Shown here piece by piece: positions 45,477 to 53,899 of a stretch of DNA of 64,000 nt (position 1 is its first letter; each line of letters opens with the position of its first letter). The notes below the pieces were generated by a model that worked only from the letters and a program-made list of their open reading frames with translations, did not search any database and had not been told where the DNA came from. Source of the DNA: JBICHN01 sp043101845 (GTDB lineage: Bacteria; Planctomycetota; Phycisphaerae; Phycisphaerales; UBA5793); the NCBI GenBank assembly GCA_043101845.1, contig JBICHN010000011.1, forward strand, positions 1,922,001 to 1,986,000. The letters run 5' to 3'. A program made the position numbers and the translations under genes.

Positions 45477-46835
45477 TCAAAGCTCTTTCGCAGCGCCGAT
45501 GCTGATCTCAACCGGCACGAACTGTGGCTTGAGGCGGTCTTCGAACTCTCCGCGGAACTTGTTCACGATCGTGCGCACGGCCCAGTTGTTTCCGTCGGCG
45601 AGGCCGCAGATGGTCGTCCCGGGCATGGCCCCCATCGATCCTGCCAGTTCGAGCAGGAGATCGAGGTCTTTGGCGCGCCCCTCCCCGGCCTCGATTCGAC
45701 ACAGCAACTGGTACATCCATCCAGAACCTTCGCGGCACGGAGTGCACTGGCCACACGATTCATTCTTGAAGAATCGGCAGATGTTCCGCGCCACCATGAC
45801 CATGTCCGTGTCTTCATCAAAGACTGTTGGGCAGGCCGTTCCGAGACCGAGGCACTCGTACTTCCGACCGATGTCGAAGTCGAGTTCCGCCTCGTACTGG
45901 TCGGTGGAAAGCACGCCCATCGACACGCCCCCTGGAATCGCCCCTTTGAACTGCTTACCGGCGCGAATGCCGCCGCAGTGTTCTTCGACGAGCGTTCGAA
46001 GAGGTATGCCAAGGTCAAACTCGAAGACCCCGGGCGTATTCACATGGCCGGATACGCCCATGAGCTTGGTCCCGTAGCTCGGCGGACCTCCGATGGATGA
46101 CTCCGTCCCGAGAGTCTTGAACCAGTCCGCGCCGCGCTGCACGATGTCGGGCACATACGCGAGCGTCTCGACATTGTTGATGATCGTCGGTCGGCCGAAG
46201 AGCCCCTTCACGGCCGGGAAGGGCGGCTTCACGCGGGGCCAGCCGCGCTTTCCTTCGAGACTCTCGAGCAGGCCCGTCTCCTCGCCGCAGATGTAGGCGC
46301 CGGCCCCACGATGGACATAGCAGTCGACCTTGAAATCGACCGCGCCGTTCAGAAGGCCCTTGCCGCCGAATACGCCTTTCGCGTACGCCTCGTCGATGGC
46401 ATTCTGGAGGACCTTCGCCTGGTGGTGGTATTCACCGCGGATGTAGATGTAGGCGGTGTTGAGTCGGCACGCGAAGCAGGTGATCGCGATGCCCTCGAGC
46501 AGCAGATGCGGGTCGTAATCCAGAAGCAGCCGGTCTTTGAAGGTACCGGGTTCGGACTCATCCGCGTTCACCGCGAGGTAGCGCGGGTCGCCATCCTCTT
46601 TCGGGAGAAAGGTCCACTTCAGGCCGCACGGGAAACCGGCTCCTCCACGACCGCGAAGTCCGGATTCCTTTACGATCTCGACAATGGCCGACGGGTCCAT
46701 GGACAACGCTTGACGGAGACCTTCATAGCCATTGGTCTTCACATACGCGTCGTAATCGACGATTCGCCGGTCGCGTGTGTCCCCGTATGGCGGCGTGGGA
46801 ATCCGCCGCGTCAGCACTGGCTCGGTCATCGGCAT
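45477..46835 (-). CDS. nuoF: NADH-quinone oxidoreductase subunit F-like flavoprotein, solitary
   Basis: 452 aa from ATG at 46835 with GGAGGAG 10 nt upstream. FMN site GLRGRGGAGFPCGLKW near residue 60, NADH site GAGAYICGEETGLLESLEG near residue 175, and C-terminal [4Fe-4S] cluster ESCGQCTPCREGSGW with a further Cys in GTTICGLADG. Length and ends match NuoF of complex I; it lacks the thioredoxin-like N-terminal domain of hydrogenase- and formate-dehydrogenase-linked homologues. NuoE and NuoG are not adjacent, so it is separated from its usual partners here. Confidence 0.92.
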   Translation of the reverse strand: MPMTEPVLTRRIPTPPYGDTRDRRIVDYDAYVKTNGYEGLRQALSMDPSAIVEIVKESGLRGRGGAGFPCGLKWTFLPKEDGDPRYLAVNADESEPGTFKDRLLLDYDPHLLLEGIAITCFACRLNTAYIYIRGEYHHQAKVLQNAIDEAYAKGVFGGKGLLNGAVDFKVDCYVHRGAGAYICGEETGLLESLEGKRGWPRVKPPFPAVKGLFGRPTIINNVETLAYVPDIVQRGADWFKTLGTESSIGGPPSYGTKLMGVSGHVNTPGVFEFDLGIPLRTLVEEHCGGIRAGKQFKGAIPGGVSMGVLSTDQYEAELDFDIGRKYECLGLGTACPTVFDEDTDMVMVARNICRFFKNESCGQCTPCREGSGWMYQLLCRIEAGEGRAKDLDLLLELAGSMGAMPGTTICGLADGNNWAVRTIVNKFRGEFEDRLKPQFVPVEISIGAAKEL

Positions 46836-47021
46836 CGGGCCGGATCTCCTCCGTGACTCAAATGTTCGCGCCGACGAATGACGACGGCGGAAAACACGGG
46901 CGGATGATAGGCGGCCGGCGTTCGGACCGACGCGTTCACTCCGGTCGTCCGATGTGACCGCCCGGCCCGCGGAAACGCCAGATATCCGGAAGTCAAACCT
47001 AGAGATGGCGGCGGTTTCGAT

Positions 47022-47027
47022 ACAATG
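47022..47027 (+). promoter_or_regulatory. Putative -10 element of the fucosidase gene
   Basis: TACAAT, a near-consensus -10. It lies 8 nt before a short ATG frame and 50 nt before the fucosidase GTG. No clear -35. Confidence 0.45.
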
Positions 47028-47035
47028 CCGGCTCA

Positions 47036-47050
47036 TGCGAAGCCGGTAGT
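47036..47050 (+). CDS. Possible leaderless four-codon leader ORF before the fucosidase
   Basis: ATG-CGA-AGC-CGG-TAG (MRSR stop), starting 8 nt after the TACAAT, the same distance seen for the leaderless starts in this window. It is in frame with the fucosidase gene but closed by TAG, 27 nt before its GTG. It could be a translated leader or an accident of sequence. Confidence 0.25.
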
Positions 47051-47077
47051 TCGACTCCCCGACAGGAAGGACGATTC

Positions 47078-48436
47078 GTGCCTCACACGCGACACTCACG
47101 ACCAGTTCGATTCGCCAGCGCGCTCGCGCTGCTCGTTGGGTCAACGATCGCCGTTCGGTCGGCTGCGGGACCGGATCGAAGCGGCCAGGAGTCGTCGCTC
47201 GCAAAGCCCACGCCCGCGCAGCTCGCCTGGCAGGACCATGAACTCGGCGTCTTCATTCACTTCGCACCGAATACTTGGCAGGATCAAGAGGCCGATGACC
47301 TCACGACGCCGTTGTCGGAGATCAATCCGAGAGCGCTTGATACCGATGAATGGGTCGCCGCGGCGAAAGCGATGGGCGCCGGATACCTCGTCTTCACCGC
47401 GAAGCATGTCGGCGGCTTCTGCTGGTGGCCAACCGAGACGACCGAGTACTCGGTCAAACATGTCGCGTGGAAGAATGGCGAAGGTGACCTCATGGCGGAC
47501 CTCGCCGCGTCGTGCCGCCGGGCCGGCCTTGGACTCGGCGTGTACCTCTCGCCGGCCGACCGCTCGCAGGGTGTTGGGGTGGGCGGGACGGCGGACGATC
47601 CGGATCGACAGGCGGCGTACGAAGCGATGTACCGCACGCAGTTGACCGAACTCCTTACGAACTACGGTCCGATCGAGGAGGTCTGGTTCGATGGCTCGCT
47701 CGTATTCGATGTGGGTGACATTCTCCGACGGCACGCGCCTCGCGCGATGGTTTTCCAGGGACCCCAGGCGACGATCCGCTGGGTCGGGAACGAAGAAGGC
47801 GTCTGCCCGCCTGACTCGTGGAACGCGGTCGAATACGACGAGACCGAATGGGGTCGTATGACGGCGCGGCACAGCAGTCCGAGGGGAGACCGATGGGCGC
47901 CAATTGAGTGCGACGCCAGACTGCGCGACTCCTGGTTCTGGCGGACTGACAATGTCGACACCATCAAGAGTGTCGACGACCTCATGGCCATGTACCACGC
48001 GTCTGTTGGCCACGGCGCGAATCTGCTTCTTAACCTCACCCCGGATCGGACCGGCGCCATCCCGTCGGCCGAGGTTGAGCGAGTGGCGGAATTCGGCGCC
48101 GAGATTCGGCGTCGATATGGACGGCCGCTCGCGTCGACGAGCGGGCTCGGTGTCGTCCACGAGATCGCACTCGGCGGAGACGCCCGTTTCGACGCGATCA
48201 TCCTCATGGAGGATCTCGCGTTCGGCGAGCGTGTCAGGCGTTGGTCGATCGAAGCGTTTGTTGACGGCGAATGGCGTCCGATCGCGCATGGCCGGGCGAT
48301 TGGCCATAAACGGATCGTGCGCGTTGATCCCATCCAGGCGACGAAGGCGCGACTCCGGGTGAGCGACGCGGTTGGAGAACCGGCGATCCGCGGGTTCTCA
48401 GTGTATTCGACCGAACCGCCGCCGCCGTCGAACTAG
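47078..48436 (+). CDS. Secreted alpha-L-fucosidase (GH29)
   Basis: 452 aa from GTG with AGGAAGG 9 nt upstream. Signal peptide (FASALALLVGSTIAVRSAAG). GH29 barrel: LGVFIHFAPNTW near residue 55, YLVFTAKHVGGFCWWPTETT near 105, and the nucleophile Asp in EEVWFDGS near 207. It ends with ANLLLNLTPDRTGAIP and a beta-sandwich C-terminal domain. It removes alpha-L-fucose from glycans, fitting growth on algal or mucin-like fucans. No transporter or fucose-utilisation gene is adjacent. The stop shares the CTAG tetranucleotide with the convergent VTT gene. Confidence 0.92.
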   Translation: MPHTRHSRPVRFASALALLVGSTIAVRSAAGPDRSGQESSLAKPTPAQLAWQDHELGVFIHFAPNTWQDQEADDLTTPLSEINPRALDTDEWVAAAKAMGAGYLVFTAKHVGGFCWWPTETTEYSVKHVAWKNGEGDLMADLAASCRRAGLGLGVYLSPADRSQGVGVGGTADDPDRQAAYEAMYRTQLTELLTNYGPIEEVWFDGSLVFDVGDILRRHAPRAMVFQGPQATIRWVGNEEGVCPPDSWNAVEYDETEWGRMTARHSSPRGDRWAPIECDARLRDSWFWRTDNVDTIKSVDDLMAMYHASVGHGANLLLNLTPDRTGAIPSAEVERVAEFGAEIRRRYGRPLASTSGLGVVHEIALGGDARFDAIILMEDLAFGERVRRWSIEAFVDGEWRPIAHGRAIGHKRIVRVDPIQATKARLRVSDAVGEPAIRGFSVYSTEPPPPSN

Positions 48437-49107
48437 GCCGGACGAACCGAGTCGAGGCGTCGCTTCCCATACCAGGTGATCACGAGGAGAAGCGCCGCGC
48501 TCACGATGATTCCCCCGACGATGAAGGCGATCTGCATCGGTCCGAGCGGCTCGTCGCCGGACGCGAGCGTCTCCGATCCGGCCCATCCGAGATAGACATA
48601 CGCGAGCACGATCGGAGTCTGACCGATCGCGGTGCCGAGCATGTAAGTCCAGAGCGAGATCTCCGCGATACCGAGACAGTAGTTCTTGACGCTCGCGGGA
48701 ATGAACGGGTTGAGTCGCAGGAGGATGATGATCTTGAGGCTCTCCTCTTCGACGGTTTCGACCATCGCGCAACAGTTCGGAGAACCCTCGATCTTCTTCT
48801 GCGCCCAGTCTCGAGCGGCATGCCGGGCGAAGAGAAACGACGCGACGGACGCCGCGAGCGCGGCGCTCGAAGCGACCGCGATGGCGACCCACAGATTGAA
48901 CAGCAGTCCGGCGCCGATCGTGAGGGGCGTCGTCGGGAATGCAATCACAGCCAGCACAAAGAACACGGCGAAGTAGGCGACCGCCGCCCAGACGCCGAAT
49001 GACTCGACCCACTGAAGGATTCGACGGAGGTACTCTTCGGCTGGCAGCAGCGCCCAGAGACCGGCGACTGCTGCGAGAACGACGACAAAGACGACGAGCC
49101 ATTTCAT
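48433..49107 (-). CDS. TVP38/TMEM64 (VTT) family membrane protein
   Basis: 224 aa with five to six membrane segments. The VTT domain shows VIAFPTTPLTIGAGLLFNLW near residue 57 and the re-entrant ILLRLNPFIPASVKNYCLGI near residue 130. VTT/DedA proteins are implicated in lipid scrambling and undecaprenyl-phosphate or phospholipid handling. Its ATG overlaps the PAP2 phosphatase stop by 4 nt, so it belongs to a lipid-related three-gene operon. Confidence 0.88.
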   Translation of the reverse strand: MKWLVVFVVVLAAVAGLWALLPAEEYLRRILQWVESFGVWAAVAYFAVFFVLAVIAFPTTPLTIGAGLLFNLWVAIAVASSAALAASVASFLFARHAARDWAQKKIEGSPNCCAMVETVEEESLKIIILLRLNPFIPASVKNYCLGIAEISLWTYMLGTAIGQTPIVLAYVYLGWAGSETLASGDEPLGPMQIAFIVGGIIVSAALLLVITWYGKRRLDSVRPA

Positions 49108-49922
49108 GTGGCGCTCTTCCGTTTCTGGGCCGCGAGCGCCTCTTCCTTTGCGACCTCTTCCTCATCCGCCTCGAGCTCAGACGCGATCGCCTCGGACTCA
49201 GGCGTATGTTTCGACTTCAGGTAGTCGCGGACCTTGGTGATCACGAGCCACCACGCCAACGCCCATCCGGCGCCGGCGGCCCATCCCGCGAGTACATCCG
49301 TCGGCCAGTGCACGCCAAGGTACACCCGGCTTACTCCCACGACGACGGACAGCACAACGGCGAGGATCATGAGGAACCATTTCATTGCGCGCCGCGCCTG
49401 AACACGAGCGACCATGGCGCCGAGCACGAGGTATACGATCGTGGCCGTCATTGAATGCCCGCTCGGAAAGCTCCGTGTGTACACGATTGACCCATGCGGA
49501 ACGAGGTCCGGACGAGGGCGGTCAAAGCCTGACTTCAGCGCGAGGCTGAGCAGGAAGCCTCCGGCCACCGCGAGCAGCACGGCGAACGCCATCGCGAGTC
49601 GGCGATCGATCGCAAGATAGACCACGGCCGTCACCGTCAGGATCACCATCACCGATATCCCGCCGAGCGCGGTGAAGTCGCGCATCATCTCTTCGAGCCA
49701 GCGCGGGCCGATCGGATCCGTGGGATCATCCGCGTTCCGCAATGCGAGCAGGATCGATCGATCGAGTTCGTGCGTATCGCCGTCGGTCACTTCGTCGGCG
49801 AGTTCCGCGAAGCCCCAGCCGGCGCCCGCGAGCAGGACGATGATGGCGAGAGTCAACGGCTCCTGCCGCAACTGGCGCCATACATGTCCAAACGGAGATT
49901 GTGCTTGTTGTAGCAGACTCAT
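49104..49922 (-). CDS. PAP2-family membrane phosphatase
   Basis: 272 aa, six membrane segments. All three phosphatase signatures are present: KSGFDRPRP (KxxxxxxRP type, near residue 130), SFPSGHSM near residue 151 and SRVYLGVHWPTDVLAG near residue 197. These enzymes dephosphorylate phosphatidate, undecaprenyl pyrophosphate or lipid phosphates. A ~35-residue charged, helical C-terminal tail (Glu/Ala/Lys-rich) is an addition. Overlaps both neighbours by 4 nt. Confidence 0.93.
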   Translation of the reverse strand: MSLLQQAQSPFGHVWRQLRQEPLTLAIIVLLAGAGWGFAELADEVTDGDTHELDRSILLALRNADDPTDPIGPRWLEEMMRDFTALGGISVMVILTVTAVVYLAIDRRLAMAFAVLLAVAGGFLLSLALKSGFDRPRPDLVPHGSIVYTRSFPSGHSMTATIVYLVLGAMVARVQARRAMKWFLMILAVVLSVVVGVSRVYLGVHWPTDVLAGWAAGAGWALAWWLVITKVRDYLKSKHTPESEAIASELEADEEEVAKEEALAAQKRKSAT

Positions 49923-50899
49923 GCGCCAACGAATTCTGCCGTCGACGAGCCTCCGGACGCGCCGTCCCCCTCAAGGTTGCGCTCGTAGCTCGAACCAACC
50001 ACGACTTCAAGCGCCTGAGGATGGAGTACGAATTCCATCGGTTCGTCGGAGAGCACATCGCCGTCGACGGAGAAGCCGAGCGATGGTGTCGAATCGATTT
50101 TGACATGGCGCGCCTGGCGGTACACGACATGATCGGACTTGGTGTAGTCGCTCAGTGCGAGCCGTGTCGCGAGTTCCGCCATGTCGAGAAGAGAGCCGTT
50201 CTCGATAACGACGACATCGAACAATCCGTCTTCGAGATCGGCCCGGGGCGCCACCTCGACATGGCCGCCAGTTGTGCGCCCGTTTGCGATGAACATATTC
50301 CAGATGTGGAACGACTCCTGCGGTCCATTGTCAAACGAGAGCCGCACATCGTAACTATCCAGGTCATCGAGCAGTTCAATCACGCCGCGGACATAACACA
50401 TCGCCCCCCAGCGTTTCTTCGTCTCATCAGTCAGCGACTCGGTGACCCGTCGCCCGTTTCCACCGGTCGCGATGTTCGCATACCATCGCGATCCTCGCGG
50501 TCCCTTCGTTTCGACGATGTCGAATCGGCGGGTCGGCCCCGAGTCCAGTGTCTTCACCGCTTCTTCGATGTCGGTCGGCATCGCGAGGCTGTGGCACCAG
50601 TCGTTCGCGGTGCCGAGGGGAAGCGCCGTCAGCGCGATCGGTGACCCTGCCCCAACGATCGCATTGAGCGTCGAATTAATCGTGCCATCGCCGCCCGCCG
50701 CGACGAGGAGGTCGAATCCTTCGTCGATGGCGCGCTGAGCGCAGGCGCGACCGGCGTCCTCATTCTCGGGCTGGCAAATGGTGGTGTTCGGTCGGTCCGT
50801 CAGCGCCCGAAGCCACGCGTCCGACTCATCGGTCCGGCCGGCGTTCGGGTTCCAGATAACAAGCGCTTTGCGTCCACCGACGACTGTGTTCCGGGTCAT
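49919..50899 (-). CDS. Diacylglycerol/lipid kinase (DagK/YegS-like)
   Basis: 326 aa from ATG at 50899. Nucleotide-binding motif LLVAAGGDGTINSTLNAI near residue 67 and PLGTANDWCHSLAMP near residue 95 are diagnostic of the DAGK catalytic family. WNMFIANGRTTGGHVEVAPR near residue 200 is the second-domain site. It would phosphorylate a lipid such as diacylglycerol. Cotranscribed with a PAP2 phosphatase that could reverse the reaction. Confidence 0.92.
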   Translation of the reverse strand: MTRNTVVGGRKALVIWNPNAGRTDESDAWLRALTDRPNTTICQPENEDAGRACAQRAIDEGFDLLVAAGGDGTINSTLNAIVGAGSPIALTALPLGTANDWCHSLAMPTDIEEAVKTLDSGPTRRFDIVETKGPRGSRWYANIATGGNGRRVTESLTDETKKRWGAMCYVRGVIELLDDLDSYDVRLSFDNGPQESFHIWNMFIANGRTTGGHVEVAPRADLEDGLFDVVVIENGSLLDMAELATRLALSDYTKSDHVVYRQARHVKIDSTPSLGFSVDGDVLSDEPMEFVLHPQALEVVVGSSYERNLEGDGASGGSSTAEFVGA

Positions 50900-51015
50900 G
50901 GCCGAGTCTCGTCGCGTCAATCAGCGCCACATCCTGTGGCAGTGAACAACGGTATCGCGGCTCGACGACCGACAACTCTTAGAAATTCCTCACCATGGAA
51001 TTGGAGAAGTGGAGA

Positions 51016-51040
51016 CGCCCCCGGCGTGGCGCCGGGGGCG
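51016..51040 (-). terminator. GC-rich hairpin downstream of sodC
   Basis: CGCCCCCGGCG-TGG-CGCCGGGGGCG: perfect 11-bp stem with 3-nt loop, 39 nt after the sodC stop. The following minus-strand sequence is pyrimidine-rich (TCTCCACTTCTCC) rather than a pure U-tract. Confidence 0.6.
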
Positions 51041-51079
51041 CTTGATTCAAGACCTGGCCGGCGGAGCGATCCGGCCGCC

Positions 51080-51640
51080 TCAGTTCGAACCGGGATTCGC
51101 CACACCGATGACGCCGCAGGCGATCCGTCCGCCCGCGCCGCCGGTCGGCTGGATGAACGAATCCGGCTCCGCATGAATGATCACAGAGCGGCCGATGATC
51201 GGGTTCATGAGACCAGCCACGGAAATATCTTCAATGACCCGGTCGTACTCGGCGACCCCCTGGGCGTTCGCCTGCAGGTTCCCGAGATCGCCGGCGTGAT
51301 GAGCGTCTTCCGCATTCGGCTTCGCGTGGTGGGCAGAACCGATCGGGTCGTAGTGGTCACCCGCGCTCGTTCCGTCCGGCGCCGTGCAGTCACCGAATTC
51401 GTGAATATGGAAGCCGTGGAGTTGGTTGGGATTCAGTCCCTCGACGCGCGCCACCACCCGGACACCATTCGGGGCGTCCGTGAATCGCACGACGCCGGAG
51501 ACCGCGTGCCCCTCAGTGGAGTGAATGACTGCGACGGCCTCGTTCACGCCTTCCCATTGATTCGCATGCTCTGTCGTCGCACAACCACCAAGCAACACAA
51601 CGGCACAAACGGCGATGACAGATAATCGGATCGAACGCAT
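51080..51640 (-). CDS. sodC: Lipoprotein Cu/Zn superoxide dismutase
   Basis: 186 aa from ATG at 51640. Lipobox in AVCAVVLLGGCATTEH. SOD fold with copper ligands in HGFHIHEFGDC, zinc/copper ligands in GSAHHAKPNAEDAHHAGDLG and VIIHAEPDSF, and the disulfide Cys pair completed by RIACGVIGV. It detoxifies superoxide at the cell surface or periplasm. Single gene, followed by a strong hairpin. Confidence 0.93.
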   Translation of the reverse strand: MRSIRLSVIAVCAVVLLGGCATTEHANQWEGVNEAVAVIHSTEGHAVSGVVRFTDAPNGVRVVARVEGLNPNQLHGFHIHEFGDCTAPDGTSAGDHYDPIGSAHHAKPNAEDAHHAGDLGNLQANAQGVAEYDRVIEDISVAGLMNPIIGRSVIIHAEPDSFIQPTGGAGGRIACGVIGVANPGSN

Positions 51641-51814
51641 ATCCACCCTCACTTCCTTCTCTCGACACTTCGTTTGGTCACACATTTCAGCGATGCCCGA
51701 CTCGCATTGGGACACAACGGGTGATCGTAAGCCGGCGCCTTGACCTTCTGCCACCAGTCTCTCGCCATTGCAAGCGCTGGTGGAATTGTCGGACGCGGAA
51801 CGCGTCGGCTCCGG

Positions 51815-51820
51815 TAGAAT
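51815..51820 (+). promoter_or_regulatory. Putative -10 element of leaderless LON-domain gene
   Basis: TAGAAT, 7 nt before the ATG at 51828, without a Shine-Dalgarno sequence between. Confidence 0.45.
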
Positions 51821-51827
51821 TGGCCGC

Positions 51828-52658
51828 ATGGCCGAGATGATTCAGATCAACTTCAACCGATGGTTTCCGGTGTTTCCGCTCGCCGGCATGTGTCTCCTGC
51901 CGCATGCGTCGGTTCCGCTTCACATCTTCGAGCCGCGTTTCGTCCAGATGATCGAAGATTCGCTCGGCATCAACGCCGACGAAGACGGCCCGGTGGTCGG
52001 CGAAACGGAGCAGTTTGGTACCTTCGCCGATCTCGCGGATGACGAACTCGACACTGAGAACGAAGGCAACGGGCGGGCGGATCGGCGTGCGCGTCGGCAG
52101 ATCGCGCTCGCGCTGTTCCGTGGGCGACAGTGGCGCGAGGATTATCACGGAAACCCGCCCATCCGCCCGATCGTCTGCGTCGGTCAGATCGAGCGCCATG
52201 AGCGCGTCATGGGGAGCCGGTACAACATTCTGCTGCAGGGAATCTGCCGCGCCCGCGTCACCGAGGAGCGAATGCCCGAAGAGGGTCGGCTCTACCGGCT
52301 GGTGAAGCTCACTCCGCTCGAGCCGAACCCCGAGATGAACGAGCCGTCGCTCGTCGGCTGGCGGTCACGCATGCGCGAGTTGCTTGATCACGAGGCGCTC
52401 GAGCGGCTCCGGTACCACTCGAATGTGGTGCAATGGTTCGAGCGCGATGACATTCCGTCTCATGTGCTCATCGAGATCGTCGGTCATCTGCTGATGACGA
52501 GCGCCGATGATACCGAGCGCCGGTACCACCTGCTTTCGGAGTCCGACGCCGTCGAGCGGGCCGAGTTTGTCGAAGATCAACTCAGACGACTCGAACGCGA
52601 GATCCGCGCTGTAGAGCCCCAGAGCCGCGACTGGCCGAAGGGATTAAGTTGGAATTGA
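51828..52658 (+). CDS. LON substrate-binding domain protein
   Basis: 276 aa. Residues ~10-215 match the N-terminal domain of Lon protease: FPVFPLAGMCLLPHASVPLH then IFEPRFVQMIEDSL, GQIERHERVMGSRYNILLQG. No AAA+ or protease domain follows; instead there is a helical C-terminus (VERAEFVEDQLRRLEREIRA). An insert with acidic residues (~45-75) separates the first strands. Stand-alone LON-domain proteins are widespread; the role is unproven, probably binding of unfolded proteins. Leaderless-type start. Confidence 0.88.
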   Translation: MAEMIQINFNRWFPVFPLAGMCLLPHASVPLHIFEPRFVQMIEDSLGINADEDGPVVGETEQFGTFADLADDELDTENEGNGRADRRARRQIALALFRGRQWREDYHGNPPIRPIVCVGQIERHERVMGSRYNILLQGICRARVTEERMPEEGRLYRLVKLTPLEPNPEMNEPSLVGWRSRMRELLDHEALERLRYHSNVVQWFERDDIPSHVLIEIVGHLLMTSADDTERRYHLLSESDAVERAEFVEDQLRRLEREIRAVEPQSRDWPKGLSWN

Positions 52659-52679
52659 GCGGTCGCGTTGTTCGCGCGA

Positions 52680-53399
52680 TCAGGCGAGTCGCCCACTCCA
52701 GCGCATTGAGTTCACCGCCCCCTGCAGGCTTCGGCCCGGGCATGCGGTCGGCCGCAACTCCTGATGCGTGTGCACAAGCTTGACCGGGACACGGTAATGA
52801 TTCATGAGCGCCTGCAGGTGCCGCTCGAGCGCCGCAACCTGCCGCTCCGTTGGATCCTGGCGATCGAAATTGCCAAGACAGAGCACGCCGATGTTGCCGG
52901 GATTGTGGTACTTCACATGGGCGCCCTGATAGACGAGGGGCCGCCCTTCCCAGATTCGACCCGCCCGGTCGACGACGAAGTGGTAGCCGATGTCACCCCA
53001 CCCGTTCGACTGCTGATGGGACCGACGGATCGCGTCGATTCGCGCCCCGGTGTCATTCTCGGCGCTGGCGTACCAGGGCGACATTCCGTCGTGGTGCACG
53101 GTGACGAGTCGGACGCCGGTGAGCCGGTCCATCTTGGAGGGAATCGGGTCGCCGGTGCACCAGCGCGTGCGGCTAATGACTCCGGGAAACGGTGAGCCGA
53201 CCGAAGCGGAGCTTCCCGAGGCGCCCGTCCCCGGCCGGTAGATGGGCGGCCGCGGCGACGGGGAATACGCCTCAGGCAGGCCGCGGACAGAACCCCCGCC
53301 TGACGAGGAGGCGGTGGATCGTGAAGCGGACTGCCCGGCGCACCCCGCAAGGAATCCGAGCCCGAGCAGCAGGAACGATCGTCGAGAATGATGGTCCAT
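52680..53399 (-). CDS. Peptidoglycan-recognition/N-acetylmuramoyl-L-alanine amidase lipoprotein
   Basis: 239 aa. Signal RRSFLLLGLGFLAGC ends in a lipobox; the twin Arg could indicate Tat export. A Ser/Gly/Pro-rich linker (~24-75) is followed by an amidase_2/PGRP domain. Zinc ligands are His in TVHHDG, and His and Cys in LVHTHQELRPTACPGRSLQ; the catalytic Tyr region is GDIGYHFVVDRAGRIWEGRP. It cleaves or binds cell-wall stem peptides. The Zn-ligand set is complete, so an active amidase is likely. Confidence 0.9.
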   Translation of the reverse strand: MDHHSRRSFLLLGLGFLAGCAGQSASRSTASSSGGGSVRGLPEAYSPSPRPPIYRPGTGASGSSASVGSPFPGVISRTRWCTGDPIPSKMDRLTGVRLVTVHHDGMSPWYASAENDTGARIDAIRRSHQQSNGWGDIGYHFVVDRAGRIWEGRPLVYQGAHVKYHNPGNIGVLCLGNFDRQDPTERQVAALERHLQALMNHYRVPVKLVHTHQELRPTACPGRSLQGAVNSMRWSGRLA

Positions 53400-53536
53400 G
53401 GGTATCGCTGTTATCGGCGCGCCTGAGGGATTTGGTTTACATCATTCAGAGAGCGGCCGGGCCACGCAAGGCCCCCGACCCGCAATTCGTCCGACTTTGA
53501 CGGACATGCAGAAGGCGCCGGGTGAGCCACACCTCG

Positions 53537-53806
53537 TTATCGACCGAGTTGCTGGGCGTACTTTTCGACCTGAACGACCTGGTCAGACGGAACCATGGTG
53601 ATGCAATCCCAGGGGCAGACCTGCGGACAGAGCGTGCATCCGATGCACCGGGGCAGGTCGATGTGGCAATGCTGCATCACCATCTCGTACCGTGGGCCTG
53701 GTACGGTGTCGATACAGTCGACCGGGCACACCGCGACGCAGGCTTCGCACCCGGTGCACAGGTCCTCATCGAGAATGGCAAGCGATTTCGGCAGCTTCTT
53801 GGCCAT
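53537..53806 (-). CDS. 2[4Fe-4S] ferredoxin
   Basis: 89 aa from ATG at 53806. Two cluster motifs: CTGCEACVAVCPVDC and CIGCTLCPQVCPWDC. A conserved N-terminus (MAKKLPKSLAILDEDL) and a short C-terminal tail. It shuttles electrons between redox enzymes; no partner gene adjacent. TATCAT 9 nt upstream suggests a leaderless mRNA. Confidence 0.92.
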   Translation of the reverse strand: MAKKLPKSLAILDEDLCTGCEACVAVCPVDCIDTVPGPRYEMVMQHCHIDLPRCIGCTLCPQVCPWDCITMVPSDQVVQVEKYAQQLGR

Positions 53807-53815
53807 GGTCGAGCG

Positions 53816-53821
53816 ATGATA
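53816..53821 (-). promoter_or_regulatory. Putative -10 element of the ferredoxin gene
   Basis: TATCAT on the minus strand, 9 nt before the ATG at 53806; no Shine-Dalgarno. Confidence 0.35.
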
Positions 53822-53899
53822 GCGGCGCGGTCGCCCGGGGACAGCAAGCGCGGCGTTTGGCCCCACTTCCGTCATTCTCACGCATGGTCCGGCGAATCT

